This document shows positions 44,514-54,018 of a stretch of DNA of 64,000 nucleotides, one piece after another (within the stretch, counting starts at the first letter, position 1; every line of letters begins with the position of its first letter). The DNA comes from Prosthecodimorpha staleyi. GTDB taxonomy: Bacteria > Pseudomonadota > Alphaproteobacteria > Rhizobiales > Ancalomicrobiaceae. The stretch lies in the NCBI RefSeq assembly GCF_018729455.1, contig NZ_JAHHZF010000003.1, forward strand, positions 161,052-225,051. The letters run 5' to 3'. The translations under genes were made by a program, and so were the position numbers. Below the pieces are notes generated by a model. It did no database searches, was not told where the DNA came from, and was given only the letters and a program-made list of their open reading frames with translations.

Positions 44514-45334
44514 CCGACCTCGCCCGCGATCCCGCCCGCCGCACGGTCCTTGCGGCCGAATGGGTGCTCGGACTGGCCGAGCCCGAGGACGCCGCCACCG
44601 CCGAGCGCCTTGCCGAGGACGACGCCCTGTTCGCCGCCGAGGTCGCCCATTGGCGCGACCGGCTCGCCGAGCTCGATGCCACCGCGCCGCAGCGCCCGAT
44701 GCCCGACCGCCTGTGGCCGGCGATCGAAGCCGGCATTGCGGCCGCCGAACGCGCCGCGCCCGGCGAGACCGCCGCCGCCCGGATCGAAGCCGGTCCGGTC
44801 GCCGAGGATATCGCAGCCTCGGCGGAATCCGGCGGCACCGTGCTGCCCTTCCGCCGCCCTGGCGAACCCGGACCGGGTACCGATGCCGGGGCCAGCCCCG
44901 GCCTGTGGGCCAACCTGCGGGTCTGGCGCGGGCTGGCCGTGGCCGCCTCCCTGGTCGCCGCCGTCGCCCTTTCGGTCGCCATGCGGGCAGCGCCCCGGCC
45001 GGAGGTGGTCGCGGTGCTGCTGATCGAACCCGGCAAGCCCGGCGCCGTCGTCGAGGCCTTCGCGGATGGCCGCGTGCGCCTGGTGCCGCTGACCGACCTG
45101 CCGGTGCCGGCCGGCCGTGCGCTGCAGGTCTGGACGCTGCAGGACAAGGCGCAAGGCCCGGTCCCGGTCGGCCTGACCGGGCGGGCGCGGACCCTTTCGC
45201 TCGATCTCGGCAGCCTGCCGGGCCCGCGCCCGGACCAGCTGTTCGAGATCACGCTGGAACCCGAAACCGGCTCGCCGACCGGCCGGCCGACCGGCCCGGT
45301 GCTGATGAAAGGCCTGACCAGCCGGACCCTGTGA
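44510..45334 (+). CDS. RskA-like anti-sigma factor
   Basis: A 274-residue membrane protein. The N-terminal cytosolic part (ARRTVLAAEWVLGLAEPEDA, VAHWRDRLAELDATA) is the anti-sigma domain, which would sequester the ECF factor. One membrane helix follows (LAVAASLVAAVALSVAM, about residue 145), then an extracytoplasmic RskA (anti-sigma-K) domain with AGRALQVWTLQDKAQGPVPVG and FEITLEPETGSPTGRPTGPV. Regulated proteolysis normally frees the sigma factor; the trigger is unknown. Confidence 0.88.
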   Translation: MTDLARDPARRTVLAAEWVLGLAEPEDAATAERLAEDDALFAAEVAHWRDRLAELDATAPQRPMPDRLWPAIEAGIAAAERAAPGETAAARIEAGPVAEDIAASAESGGTVLPFRRPGEPGPGTDAGASPGLWANLRVWRGLAVAASLVAAVALSVAMRAAPRPEVVAVLLIEPGKPGAVVEAFADGRVRLVPLTDLPVPAGRALQVWTLQDKAQGPVPVGLTGRARTLSLDLGSLPGPRPDQLFEITLEPETGSPTGRPTGPVLMKGLTSRTL

Positions 45335-45449
45335 GCCCCCTGACCGGCCGCCGCATGCCGACGGCGGCCCATCGCCGAGGCCAATCCGTTGCTGCGGGCG
45401 ATCCGCACGGCGACCCGCCGCCGGGCCTCCCCCGGCGGCGCGGCTTGAT

Positions 45450-45631
45450 CTAGCAGGCTGCTGAAAATCACTCCGAACCCGCCATTCTGTCTTCCCCGGG
45501 CTTGTCCCGGGGATCCAGTGCGATGGCCAAGTCCTTGGAAAGTCTGGATCCCCGGGACAAGCCCGGGGATGACAGAGTTGGAACGACCCGCGTTTGATCG
45601 CATTCCGGCGCGTTTTTCAGCAATCTGCTAG
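45450..45631. mobile_element. MITE-like inverted-repeat element, 182 bp
   Basis: The ends are CTAGCAGGCTGCTGAAAA and, as reverse complement, CTAGCAGATTGCTGAAAA: two mismatches in 18. Inside, TTCCCCGGGCTTGTCCCG (45488-45518 region) and its inverted copy at 45544-45574 match at 30 of 31 positions. No coding capacity. It sits between the anti-sigma gene and a secreted protein gene. TAGCAG...CTGCTA ends resemble those of small non-autonomous elements mobilised in trans; a matching transposase is not in the window. Confidence 0.75.
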
Positions 45632-45659
45632 GCTGCGGCGATCCCGAGCAGGAGTCGCC

Positions 45660-46331
45660 ATGCCGTTCCGCCTTTCGTCCTTGCGCCACTCCGCGACGAT
45701 GCTCGCAGGCCTCGCTGCCGGGCTGCTGTCGGCCGCCACGGCCGGACGCGCCGCGGAGGATCCGGCCCTGCCGGAGATCCGCAAGGCCTGGGCGGCCTGC
45801 GAGGCCGTGCTGTCCAAGGCCGGCCCCGAGGGCTGGGTCGGCTGGCGACGCGATTTCGGCAACGGCTATGGCGATGCTTTCGCGTTCTGGGACCGGCGCG
45901 ACGACAAGGCCGCCTCGGTGCTGCGCATCACGCTCGACATCGACGGTATCGCCCGCCAGGTCGAGACCTCCTGCTTCCGGCCCGACGGCAGTCTGGCCTT
46001 CCTGTTCACGACCCTGACGGCGCCGCTGGCCGACGCCCCGGGCGGGCCGGAGACCGGCCGGGTCGCACGCCGCGAGGGCCGCATCTATCTCGATCCCAAG
46101 GGCGGCATCGTGCAGGTGCTCGGCCGGATCGTCGACGCCGCCGGCAAGCCGCTCGGCCGCCTCGACGACCCGAAGCTGACGCTGGTGCGCGACTGCCGGC
46201 CCGTGATGCTGCACCGTTCCGCCGACCAAGCCGCCGCCCATGCGGTGTCGGTACTCGGCGACATCGAGGGCAAGCGGCCGGCCTTCGAGCCGGAAAGCCT
46301 CGACTGGTGCGCCCGCGCCCGGCCGCAATGA
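45660..46331 (+). CDS. secreted hypothetical protein
   Basis: A 223-residue protein starting MPFRLSSLRHSATMLAG with a signal peptide (to GRAAED). The mature part has WAACEAVLSKAGPEGWVGWRR, GYGDAFAFWDRRDDKAASVLR, CFRPDGSLAFLFTTLTAP and GRIYLDPKGGIVQVLG. GGAG stands seven bases before the ATG. The MITE-like element ends 28 bp upstream and may carry or interrupt its promoter. Family not recognised. Confidence 0.75.
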   Translation: MPFRLSSLRHSATMLAGLAAGLLSAATAGRAAEDPALPEIRKAWAACEAVLSKAGPEGWVGWRRDFGNGYGDAFAFWDRRDDKAASVLRITLDIDGIARQVETSCFRPDGSLAFLFTTLTAPLADAPGGPETGRVARREGRIYLDPKGGIVQVLGRIVDAAGKPLGRLDDPKLTLVRDCRPVMLHRSADQAAAHAVSVLGDIEGKRPAFEPESLDWCARARPQ

Positions 46332-46586
46332 CGCCCCGGGGACGGGTGAAGGACCGACATCGAGGCGCCCGGTCAGGGTCTCACCGCCCGGCGCGATCCG
46401 GACGCGGAGCGGCCGGCCCGTGCGGATGCAGCGCCGCGACGTAACCGTCCGGACACGAGATTTCATGATGAACGCTTTCTGCAACCGTCCCTCAGAGCCG
46501 GTTCAGTGGCCGCGCAATAGTCTCGAAACATCGGCGGACGGGAAGAAACGAACCGGCCGCCCCCTCCGAACCCCGCGAGACCGACC

Positions 46587-46967
46587 ATGCTGACCGCCCG
46601 CTTCGTCGCCTTTGGTGCTGCCGCCGTCGTCACCGTCCTTTCGGCCTTCGCCGCCACCGGCCCCGCGGCCGCCGCCGGCGCTTACGGCCCCGACACCTGC
46701 CGCCAGGGCTACGTCTGGCGCGAGGCCTTCGTCGGCGACACCGTCTGCGTCACCCCGGCCGAGCGCGCTCGCGCCAAGGCCGACAATTTCGCCGCCAAGT
46801 ATCGCGTCAATCCGTCGGGCGGCGCCTATGGCCGCGACACCTGCCGCAACGGCTATGTCTGGCGCGAGGCCTTCCCGGGCGACCATGTCTGCGTGACCCC
46901 GGCCCAGCGCGCCCGTGCCCGCCACGACAATTCCCGCGCCAACGGCCGCTACGAGAACAGCTACTGA
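46587..46967 (+). CDS. small secreted protein with two GYVWREAF repeats
   Basis: A 126-residue protein: signal peptide (VAFGAAAVVTVLSAFAATGP to AAA), then two copies of a 35-residue unit, YGPDTCRQGYVWREAF plus GDTVCVTPAERARAKADN, and YGRDTCRNGYVWREAF plus GDHVCVTPAQRARARHDN. The two Cys per unit probably pair. The motif is known in many bacterial hypothetical proteins; no function. Confidence 0.8.
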   Translation: MLTARFVAFGAAAVVTVLSAFAATGPAAAAGAYGPDTCRQGYVWREAFVGDTVCVTPAERARAKADNFAAKYRVNPSGGAYGRDTCRNGYVWREAFPGDHVCVTPAQRARARHDNSRANGRYENSY

Positions 46968-47109
46968 GCCGAGACGATCGCGGCGGTGCGGAAGCGGGTT
47001 TGACCGCCTCCGCCCGCCGCTGCCGCCGTTCACGGAGCGCGGCCGGCGGGACGCCCGGCCGCGGCCGCGACGCCAGAGCTGTCAGGAGTCCTGCCGAGGA
47101 GAAACTCCC

Positions 47110-47715
47110 ATGAGCCTACGGGCCCTCTTTCCCCGCCTTCCGGACTACCGTTTCGCCGACAGCGACGGGCGTCCGGCATTCGTCCCGCTCGCCGCATTCT
47201 CGGTCTTCGGACCGGTCAAGGCCTATGCGGCCGACGCGGCCCTGCGCGACGCGGTCGAGGAACGCCAGCGCACGGTGCGCCTGACGGCGAGCCTGGCGAT
47301 CGGCCTTGCCATGCCGGCCGTGGTCGTCGGCTTCGATCACCGGCTTTCGATTCCGGCCCTGGCCACGGCGCTGGCGATCTCGATGCTCGCCTTCACGATC
47401 GGCAGCCTGATCCGGCTCCGGCTGGATCTGCGCGACGTGGCCGGCCGGCCCACCGTACCGACGCCCGTGCTGCGCTCGCCGCTTTCACCCTCCGAACTCC
47501 TGTTCCGGCCCAAGGCCAGCCGGCGCATGCTGATCGTCGCCGCGCTGTTCTGGGGCGCCCTGCTGGCCCTGTTCCTGATCCCGGGCCTCGGCGACCCGGT
47601 CTCGATCACCCCCGACGCCCGCATCGCCCTGGCCTGCCTGCTGGCCGGCTTCCTCGCCCTCAGCCTGATCCAGCTGGCCGCCACGTTGCGCCGTCATCCG
47701 GCCGGCATGGGCTGA
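47110..47715 (+). CDS. membrane protein of unknown function
   Basis: A 201-residue protein starting MSLRALFPRLPDYRFADSDG. Four hydrophobic segments in two hairpins (about 60-100 and 145-190): ASLAIGLAMPAVVVGF, ALATALAISMLAFTIGSLI, LIVAALFWGALLALFLIPG and ALACLLAGFLALSLIQLAA. GAGGAGAAA lies six bases before the ATG. The frame runs open upstream without a better start. Family not recognised. Confidence 0.7.
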   Translation: MSLRALFPRLPDYRFADSDGRPAFVPLAAFSVFGPVKAYAADAALRDAVEERQRTVRLTASLAIGLAMPAVVVGFDHRLSIPALATALAISMLAFTIGSLIRLRLDLRDVAGRPTVPTPVLRSPLSPSELLFRPKASRRMLIVAALFWGALLALFLIPGLGDPVSITPDARIALACLLAGFLALSLIQLAATLRRHPAGMG

Positions 47716-47991
47716 CGATCCCTTCGGGACCCTCGAAGACCCCCGCAGAGCCGAAACTCGGCCCCGCAGGTCGGCGAAAGCCCCCGCGGCGCCCGCATCC
47801 CGGCTCCGCGCCCGGCAAGGCTCGCCGCGGATGCGCAAAACCGCTAAGGATGCGACGCGCCGCGCCGTTTCCCGCCCGGAACGACCGGCGCGCCAGTCCG
47901 AACAACGAAACGGCCTGCGAACGATCTCCCGGGATCGGAACGCGCGCCGGGTGCGGCCACCGGGCCGCCCCCACGGGAGACGCCGCCGACC

Positions 47992-48855
47992 ATGAATGCC
48001 GCAGCCCTTCTCGCGGTCGCCGGTGTCGGCCTGCTCGCCGCCATGGATGTCGCCATCAAGTATCTCGGCGGCCAGATGCCGGTCGCGCAGCTCGCCTTCC
48101 TGCGTTTCGCCTCCGGGTCGCTCGGGGCACTCCTGCTCGCCGCCTGGCTGCGTCCGGGCTGGCCGGGGCGCGAGACCATCACGGCCAATGCCTGGCGGGC
48201 GATGCTGGTCGTGGTCACCGCGACGACCTTCTTCTACTCGCTGACCGCCCTGCCGCTGGCCGAGGCGATCGCGCTGTCCTTCATCGCACCCGCCCTGATC
48301 GCGCTGCTCGGCGTCGTGATCCTGCGCGAGCGCTTCTCCTGGCGCATCGGCGCCACCCTGGCAATCGGCTTCGCCGGCATGCTGGTGATCGTCGGCGGCC
48401 GGCTCGGCAGCGCCGGCTTCACCGCCGGCTGGGGCGTGCTGGCTGCCGTCGCCTCGGCCTTCACCTATGCGCTGTCGCTGGTGCTGCTGCGCTCGCGCGC
48501 CACGCGCGACCCGGCGGTGACCATCGTGGCGTTCCAGAATATCGGCCCCGCGCTGATCCTGGCCACCCCGGCCGCCTGGGTCTGGGTGCCGGTCTCCGCG
48601 GAGGGCTGGGCCTTGGCGGCGCTGATCGGCGCGATGGGGGTCGTCGGCCACATGCTGCTGGCGATGGCCTTCGCGCGCGCCCCGGCCGCCACTCTGGCGC
48701 CGATCGAATATACCGCCCTGGTCTGGGGCTCGGTCTGGGGCTTCCTGTTCTTCGCCGAGGTGCCGGGCGCAGCGACTCTGGCCGGCGCCGGCATGATCGT
48801 CGCCGGAACTCTCTGGGGCCAGTGGCGCCCCGGGCGGACCCACACGGCAGCCTGA
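47992..48855 (+). CDS. EamA/DMT family transporter
   Basis: A 287-residue ten-helix protein with two EamA repeats: first half MDVAIKYLGGQMPVAQLAFLRF and LIALLGVVILRERFSWRIG, second half AWGVLAAVASAFTYALSLVLL-type helices and TLAPIEYTALVWGSVWGFLFF with the APIEYT motif of S-adenosylmethionine/metabolite exporters. Direction and substrate unknown. Divergent or independent of its neighbours; GGGAGA before the ATG. Confidence 0.88.
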   Translation: MNAAALLAVAGVGLLAAMDVAIKYLGGQMPVAQLAFLRFASGSLGALLLAAWLRPGWPGRETITANAWRAMLVVVTATTFFYSLTALPLAEAIALSFIAPALIALLGVVILRERFSWRIGATLAIGFAGMLVIVGGRLGSAGFTAGWGVLAAVASAFTYALSLVLLRSRATRDPAVTIVAFQNIGPALILATPAAWVWVPVSAEGWALAALIGAMGVVGHMLLAMAFARAPAATLAPIEYTALVWGSVWGFLFFAEVPGAATLAGAGMIVAGTLWGQWRPGRTHTAA

Positions 48856-49007
48856 AGGCGCGGGCTTCCCGGCGGCCATTTGCACTCTGCCTACCCAGTC
48901 TACCAACACCCCGTGAAGGGCTCCCCCTCCCGCCCTCCTGACACGGTCTGACGGGATCGGCGGCCGGCGCCCTTTTCCGGGCGGGGGACTCGGGCCATAT
49001 TCGGGCC

Positions 49008-51806
49008 ATGGCCCGTTCCCCGAAATCCGCCTCCCCGGCTGCAGCGCCCCGCCGCCGCGGCCCCCTCGTCGCCCCTCTGGACGCCTCCGTGCCGCTCGAT
49101 GCCGAGGCCGGCGGAGCCGATTTCGCGCAGCCCGCCGGTTCGAGCCTGACCGGCGACGGCTTCGGCGAGCAGCCGCAGGCCGGCTTCGAGGGCGTGCCGC
49201 TGAGCGGGCCGGTCGCCGGCTGGGCGCAGCAGATCACCGAGGAGGCCGCACGCGAGCGTCCGGCCGCGCCGCCGACCGCCAAGGCCGCCGGTCCCGCCGC
49301 CGCGACCGGGAAGGCCGACAAGAAGCCGCGCGCCAAGGGCCGCCAGCGCGGCGCGGATGGCGACGCCTCGCCGGAAGAGCGCGCCCGCGCCGGCCTGATG
49401 CCGATGGCCGGGCTCGACCTGACGCTCGAGGAGGCGCAGGCGATGCCGCGCGCCAGCGCGACCGCCACCGTCGAGGCGCTTTCCGCGCTGATCTCGTCCG
49501 GCAATCCGCTGTTCAAGGACGGCAAGCTGTGGACGCCGCACCGGCCCGAGCGGCCGGAGAAATCCGAAGGCGGCATCCCGCTCAAGATCGTGTCCGAATA
49601 TGCCCCGGCGGGCGACCAGCCGACCGCGATCGCCGATCTGGTCGCCGGCGTCGAGCAGGCGGAGCGCCTGCAGGTGCTGCTCGGCGTCACCGGCTCGGGC
49701 AAGACCTACACGATGGCGCAGGTCATCGAGCGCACCCAGCGCCCGGCCCTGATCCTGGCTCCGAACAAGACGCTCGCCGCCCAGCTCTATGGCGAGTTCA
49801 AGAGCTTCTTCCCGAACAACGCGGTCGAATATTTCGTCTCCTACTACGACTACTATCAGCCCGAAGCCTATGTGCCGCGCACCGACACCTTCATCGAGAA
49901 GGAATCCTCGATCAACGAGCAGATCGACCGGATGCGCCACGCCGCCACGCGCTCGCTGATCGAACGCGACGACGTGATCATCGTCGCCTCGGTCTCGTGC
50001 ATCTACGGTATCGGCTCGGTCGAGACCTATACGGCGATGACCTTCTCGATCGAGGTCGGCGAGCGGCTCGACCAGCGCCAGCTTCTGGCCGACCTGGTCG
50101 CCCTGCAATACAAGCGCAACGAGGCCGCCTTCGTGCGCGGTACCTTCCGGGTGCGTGGCGATACCGTCGAGATCTTCCCGGCCCACTATGAGGACCGCGC
50201 CTGGCGCATCAGCCTGTTCGGCGACGAGGTCGAATCCATCGTCGAGTTCGACCCGCTGACCGGGCAGAAGGCGCAGGCCCTGAAATTCGTCAAGGTCTAT
50301 GCCAACTCGCACTATGTAACGCCGAAGCCGACGCTGCAGCAGGCGATCACCTCGATCAAGCAGGAGCTGAAGCACCGGCTGAACGAGCTCAACGCCGCCG
50401 GCCGCCTCCTGGAGGCGCAGCGGCTCGAGCAGCGCACCGTGTTCGATATCGAGATGCTGGAGGCGACCGGCTCCTGCGCCGGCATCGAGAACTATTCGCG
50501 CTACCTCACCGGCCGTAAGCCGGGCGAGCCGCCGCCGACGCTGTTCGAATACCTGCCCGACAACGCGCTGGTCTTCGTCGACGAGAGCCACGTCACCGTG
50601 CCGCAGATCGGCGGCATGTATCGCGGCGACTTCCGGCGCAAGGCGACGCTGGCCGAATACGGCTTCCGCCTGCCCTCCTGCATGGACAACCGGCCGCTGC
50701 GCTTCGAGGAATGGAACGCGATGCGGCCGCAGACCATCTGCGTCTCGGCGACCCCCGGGGGCTGGGAGATGGACGAGGCCGGCGGCGTCTTCGCCGAACA
50801 GGTCATCCGGCCGACCGGCCTGATCGACCCGCCGATCGAGATCCGCCCGGCCAAGGCCCAGGTCGAGGACCTGCTCGGCGAGGTCAAGGCAGTCGCGGCG
50901 CGCGGCTACCGCAGCCTGGTCACCACCCTGACCAAGCGCATGGCCGAGGACCTGACCGAATACCTGCACGAGCATGGCGTGCGCGTGCGCTACATGCATT
51001 CCGATGTCGAGACGCTGGAGCGGATCGAGATCATCCGCGACCTACGCCTCGGCGCCTTCGACGTGCTGATCGGCATCAACCTGTTGCGCGAGGGCCTGGA
51101 CATCCCGGAATGCGCCCTGGTCGCCATCCTGGATGCCGACAAGGAAGGCTTCCTGCGCTCCGAGACCTCGCTGATCCAGACCATCGGCCGCGCCGCGCGC
51201 AATGTCGACGGCCGGGTGGTGCTCTATGCCGACCACATGACCGGCTCGATGGAGCGGGCCATCGCCGAGACCGACCGCCGGCGCGAGAAGCAGACCGCCT
51301 ACAATGTCGAGCACGGCATCACGCCCGAGACGATCCGGCGCGAGATCTCCGACATTCTCGGCTCGGTCTACGAGCAGGACCACGTCACCGTCGATGCCGG
51401 CTTCGCCGAGGGCGGCCATCTGGTCGGCCACAATCTCCAGGCCCATATCGCCGACCTGGAGAAGCGCATGCGCGACGCCGCCGCCAACCTGGAATTCGAG
51501 ACCGCCGCCCGCCTGCGCGACGAGATCAAGCGCCTGCGCGAGACCGACCTGATGGTCGCCGATGACCCGATCGCCCGCCAGGCCGCCGTCGACGACACCA
51601 CCGGCGGCTTCACCGGCCCGCGCAAATACGGCGCCGCCGGCAACCTCCCCCCCAGCCGCGCCCGCAAGAACTCCCTCGACGAAATGACCGTCGGCCGCAC
51701 GGAAATCCCGCTCGGGACGGGGGAGCTGCCGAAGCGCCCGGCCTCGAGCACGGCAGCGGGGACGGTCGCCGCCAAGGGCAAGGGGCGTTGGAAGGGGAGA
51801 ACATAA
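49008..51806 (+). CDS. uvrB: UvrABC system protein B with N-terminal extension
   Basis: A 932-residue excinuclease subunit B; typical UvrB is about 670. The first 185 residues are a disordered Ala/Pro/Lys-rich extension. The core starts at [18 protein letters not shown]. Walker A is [10 protein letters not shown] (about 226-235); the beta-hairpin [20 protein letters not shown] is intact; DESHVTVPQ is the DEAD-type box; [11 protein letters not shown] and LTKRMAEDL lead the second helicase half; the UVR motif [20 protein letters not shown] is near the C-terminus. It verifies damage and loads UvrC in nucleotide excision repair. Confidence 0.95.
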   Translation: MARSPKSASPAAAPRRRGPLVAPLDASVPLDAEAGGADFAQPAGSSLTGDGFGEQPQAGFEGVPLSGPVAGWAQQITEEAARERPAAPPTAKAAGPAAATGKADKKPRAKGRQRGADGDASPEERARAGLMPMAGLDLTLEEAQAMPRASATATVEALSALISSGNPLFKDGKLWTPHRPERPEKSEGGIPLKIVSEYAPAGDQPTAIADLVAGVEQAERLQVLLGVTGSGKTYTMAQVIERTQRPALILAPNKTLAAQLYGEFKSFFPNNAVEYFVSYYDYYQPEAYVPRTDTFIEKESSINEQIDRMRHAATRSLIERDDVIIVASVSCIYGIGSVETYTAMTFSIEVGERLDQRQLLADLVALQYKRNEAAFVRGTFRVRGDTVEIFPAHYEDRAWRISLFGDEVESIVEFDPLTGQKAQALKFVKVYANSHYVTPKPTLQQAITSIKQELKHRLNELNAAGRLLEAQRLEQRTVFDIEMLEATGSCAGIENYSRYLTGRKPGEPPPTLFEYLPDNALVFVDESHVTVPQIGGMYRGDFRRKATLAEYGFRLPSCMDNRPLRFEEWNAMRPQTICVSATPGGWEMDEAGGVFAEQVIRPTGLIDPPIEIRPAKAQVEDLLGEVKAVAARGYRSLVTTLTKRMAEDLTEYLHEHGVRVRYMHSDVETLERIEIIRDLRLGAFDVLIGINLLREGLDIPECALVAILDADKEGFLRSETSLIQTIGRAARNVDGRVVLYADHMTGSMERAIAETDRRREKQTAYNVEHGITPETIRREISDILGSVYEQDHVTVDAGFAEGGHLVGHNLQAHIADLEKRMRDAAANLEFETAARLRDEIKRLRETDLMVADDPIARQAAVDDTTGGFTGPRKYGAAGNLPPSRARKNSLDEMTVGRTEIPLGTGELPKRPASSTAAGTVAAKGKGRWKGRT

Positions 51807-51810
51807 GGCC

Positions 51811-51839
51811 TAGACTTGCGTGCGTTCGCTTTCTATAAA
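51811..51839 (+). promoter_or_regulatory. promoter of the AT-rich ATPase/TOPRIM pair
   Basis: TAGACT, 17 bases, TATAAA. It starts just after the uvrB stop and predicts transcription near 51846, which places the first usable ATG at 51872. The island therefore seems to carry its own promoter. Confidence 0.5.
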
Positions 51840-51871
51840 TGTGTGGCTTTAGTGAGTTTTTGGTTTCTTAC

Positions 51872-53197
51872 ATGCTCAGAAAAATCGAAGTTGATGGTTT
51901 TCGAAGCCTCCGCAATTTCTCGTTTGAAATTCGGCAAGGATTGAATGTACTGCTTGGGACAAATGGGGCTGGTAAAACTACTATCGTACGTTTATTTGAG
52001 TTCATTTCAAATATCTGCATATTTTCAGCATCAGAGGCAATTGGCCGCTCAGGTGGTGCAGGAGAAGTATTTGATCGAGCAACAGAGACCGCACGGCGAG
52101 GGGAAACCCAATATTTAAGTATAACTGTTTTTGGCGATGGCCCAGAGCGTCCAAGGAATGGTAAAAATAGAAATCACAAGAAAACTATTGCGTACAAGTA
52201 TAGCGCTAATATTTTTTTCGACCCTCAGAAAGGCGAGGTAGGGTTTGGTTCCCAAGAGATTAGCATTGGTTTGTTTTCACTTACAGCAAAAGCTATCGAT
52301 CACGATAAACTTAGCGATTTAATAATAAAGTCAAAAGGCAAAGAAATTTCGGTGGATCTAAGTGAATCGAGAGATTTTTTAGATTTTCTGGGAAATAGAA
52401 AGATTTATTTCGACGAAGTTATAAACAGTCAGAAAGACATATTCTCTGAGATATCCTTGATATCTCAATCGTATATATTTGGATATCTTTTTTCGAGGAT
52501 CACGATTGATCTTCATGCCGGCCGTGCTTTCAATATTGTCCCGGAGAACGTAAAGCGCGATGAAGATATTTCTACTCAGCCAATAGTAAATCCGGATGGA
52601 AGCGGTCTTGCTGCAACAATATTTCATCTCAAGAAACCCCAAATTGAGGACGAATATCGTCTTAATTTTTACTTGAATCAGTTTGATATGTATGAACCAG
52701 ATATTCTACCTCGAATTAAATCGCTACTGAAACTTGTGAACGATGACATTATAGATATAGACGTTGAAAATAGGGTAATCGAGAACCGCCTGCAAATGCG
52801 CGCCACATTAAGAGGCGACGGCTGCGAGTTCATTGTCCCGTTGCGCTACCTTTCTGACGGAACTGTGAAATGGCTTGCCTTAGTAACTGCGATTCTAAGT
52901 AATCGATCGATTTTTGTGATTGAGGAACCGGAAAATTTCCTACATCCACGCATGTTAAGCGAGATAGTAAACTTACTTAGGGCATCTTGCGAGAAGAATA
53001 AAAATAATTTTGCCCTCATAACAACTCACAGCGAAACGCTAATAAATTTGCTAAGACCAGAGGAGATCGTACTTGTCGACTTCAAAGCTGGATACACAAT
53101 GACAAGCGCGATCTCCGATACAAAACGACTACGTCAAATAATGAAAAAAACTGGCTTTGGCCTCGGCTGGTTTTACACAACTGGATCGCTTGGTTAA
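51872..53197 (+). CDS. SMC/OLD-type AAA ATPase of a candidate defence pair
   Basis: A 441-residue ATPase with ABC-type head motifs. Walker A is GTNGAGKTT (Lys35), a degenerate signature is YLSDGTVKW (about 329), Walker B plus catalytic Glu is VIEEPEN (Glu351/352), and the H-loop is TTHSE (His386). It ends with GLGWFYTTGSLG, as AAA_15/AAA_21 proteins do. There is a long helical insert between Walker A and signature. These ATPases act in phage defence with a nuclease partner (OLD, PARIS, AbiL, RloAB). ATG 51872 (MLRKIEVDGF) is preferred; 51839 overlaps the promoter -10. Base use is far more AT-rich than the flanks, so transfer is likely. Confidence 0.85.
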   Translation: MLRKIEVDGFRSLRNFSFEIRQGLNVLLGTNGAGKTTIVRLFEFISNICIFSASEAIGRSGGAGEVFDRATETARRGETQYLSITVFGDGPERPRNGKNRNHKKTIAYKYSANIFFDPQKGEVGFGSQEISIGLFSLTAKAIDHDKLSDLIIKSKGKEISVDLSESRDFLDFLGNRKIYFDEVINSQKDIFSEISLISQSYIFGYLFSRITIDLHAGRAFNIVPENVKRDEDISTQPIVNPDGSGLAATIFHLKKPQIEDEYRLNFYLNQFDMYEPDILPRIKSLLKLVNDDIIDIDVENRVIENRLQMRATLRGDGCEFIVPLRYLSDGTVKWLALVTAILSNRSIFVIEEPENFLHPRMLSEIVNLLRASCEKNKNNFALITTHSETLINLLRPEEIVLVDFKAGYTMTSAISDTKRLRQIMKKTGFGLGWFYTTGSLG

Positions 53198-53202
53198 AAT
53201 CA

Positions 53203-53766
53203 ATGGCAGACCCAGCTTTTATAGTCGAAGGAAAGCAAGAAAAACTTGTAATTAACCGTATTTGTCCGGGAAAGAGAGTTATACTTCTTGGGATCAACAA
53301 CTCTGACGTCGAGATGAAGGCAATCGCAACGCGCATATACGCTCATTTTCAGAATCTTGGTAATCGGCACCATCCAGTCGTCGTGATATTCGATAGAGAA
53401 AAAAGAAATAAAAGCTGTGATTCATTAAATACTGAATTGCGTTTTCACTTAAATAAGCTTGGAATAAAGGAAGACCAATTAATAATATGTATTGCCGATA
53501 GGTCTTTAGAATCCTGGATTGCACCGTTCTTGCAAGACGACGGGAGCATAAATACAAATTTAGTACCACAGAAAAATTACGAAGGAATTGTATGCGAGTC
53601 AATAATTATAAGACAATTGCGAAAAGCAAACATTGATTATGACAAAACAACAGTTGGAGTAGATCTATTCTGTTCTATTTCCCCAAAGAAACTTGCCGAG
53701 ATATCTCCAAGCTTTTCACAATTGCGGAAGGCTTTGCTTGACATATGTCACTGGATGAATATGTGA
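53203..53766 (+). CDS. TOPRIM/RloB-like (DUF4276-type) putative effector
   Basis: A 187-residue protein starting MADPAFIVEGKQEKL five bases after the ATPase stop. It keeps a TOPRIM-like order of acidic motifs: Glu9 in FIVEGKQEK, Asp64 and Glu66 in VVIFDREKR, and Asp99/Glu103 in IADRSLESWIAPFL. The last motif is typical of RloB/DUF4276 proteins that accompany AAA ATPases. It may be a metal-dependent nuclease gated by the ATPase (inference). The DxD of classical TOPRIM is DRE here. AT-rich like its partner. Confidence 0.7.
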   Translation: MADPAFIVEGKQEKLVINRICPGKRVILLGINNSDVEMKAIATRIYAHFQNLGNRHHPVVVIFDREKRNKSCDSLNTELRFHLNKLGIKEDQLIICIADRSLESWIAPFLQDDGSINTNLVPQKNYEGIVCESIIIRQLRKANIDYDKTTVGVDLFCSISPKKLAEISPSFSQLRKALLDICHWMNM

Positions 53767-53887
53767 TGCATTATTAGAATTTGGAGAACCAGCGCTCAAT
53801 GTATCTCTAGGTATTACTTAATTTTATCAAATTTATTACTAAATAAATGACATTTTCAGGACACCGTTATTGTGTCAAGAAAGTCAA

Positions 53888-54001
53888 ACGCCTCGCGCCG
53901 GTCACATTACCGCGACCGTCCACGGCTACACGGTGCTCACACGCGACCTGCGGTATTTCACACCGATGGGCGTGTCCGCGCTCGATCCCCTCGCCGTTCT
54001 G
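53888..54001 (+). pseudogene. C-terminal remnant of a VapC-type PIN toxin
   Basis: The frame reads AGHITATVHGYTVLTRDLRY and FTPMGVSALDPLAVL, the usual end of VapC toxins (IAATA-x-HG-TV-TR-, F-x-x-GV-x-LDP). The first three quarters of the toxin, including its leading Asp, are absent, and the frame has lost its stop. Base composition switches from AT-rich to GC-rich at its start, so it marks the right edge of the insert. Confidence 0.7.
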
Positions 54002-54018
54002 AGGAGCCGCCGACGCGA

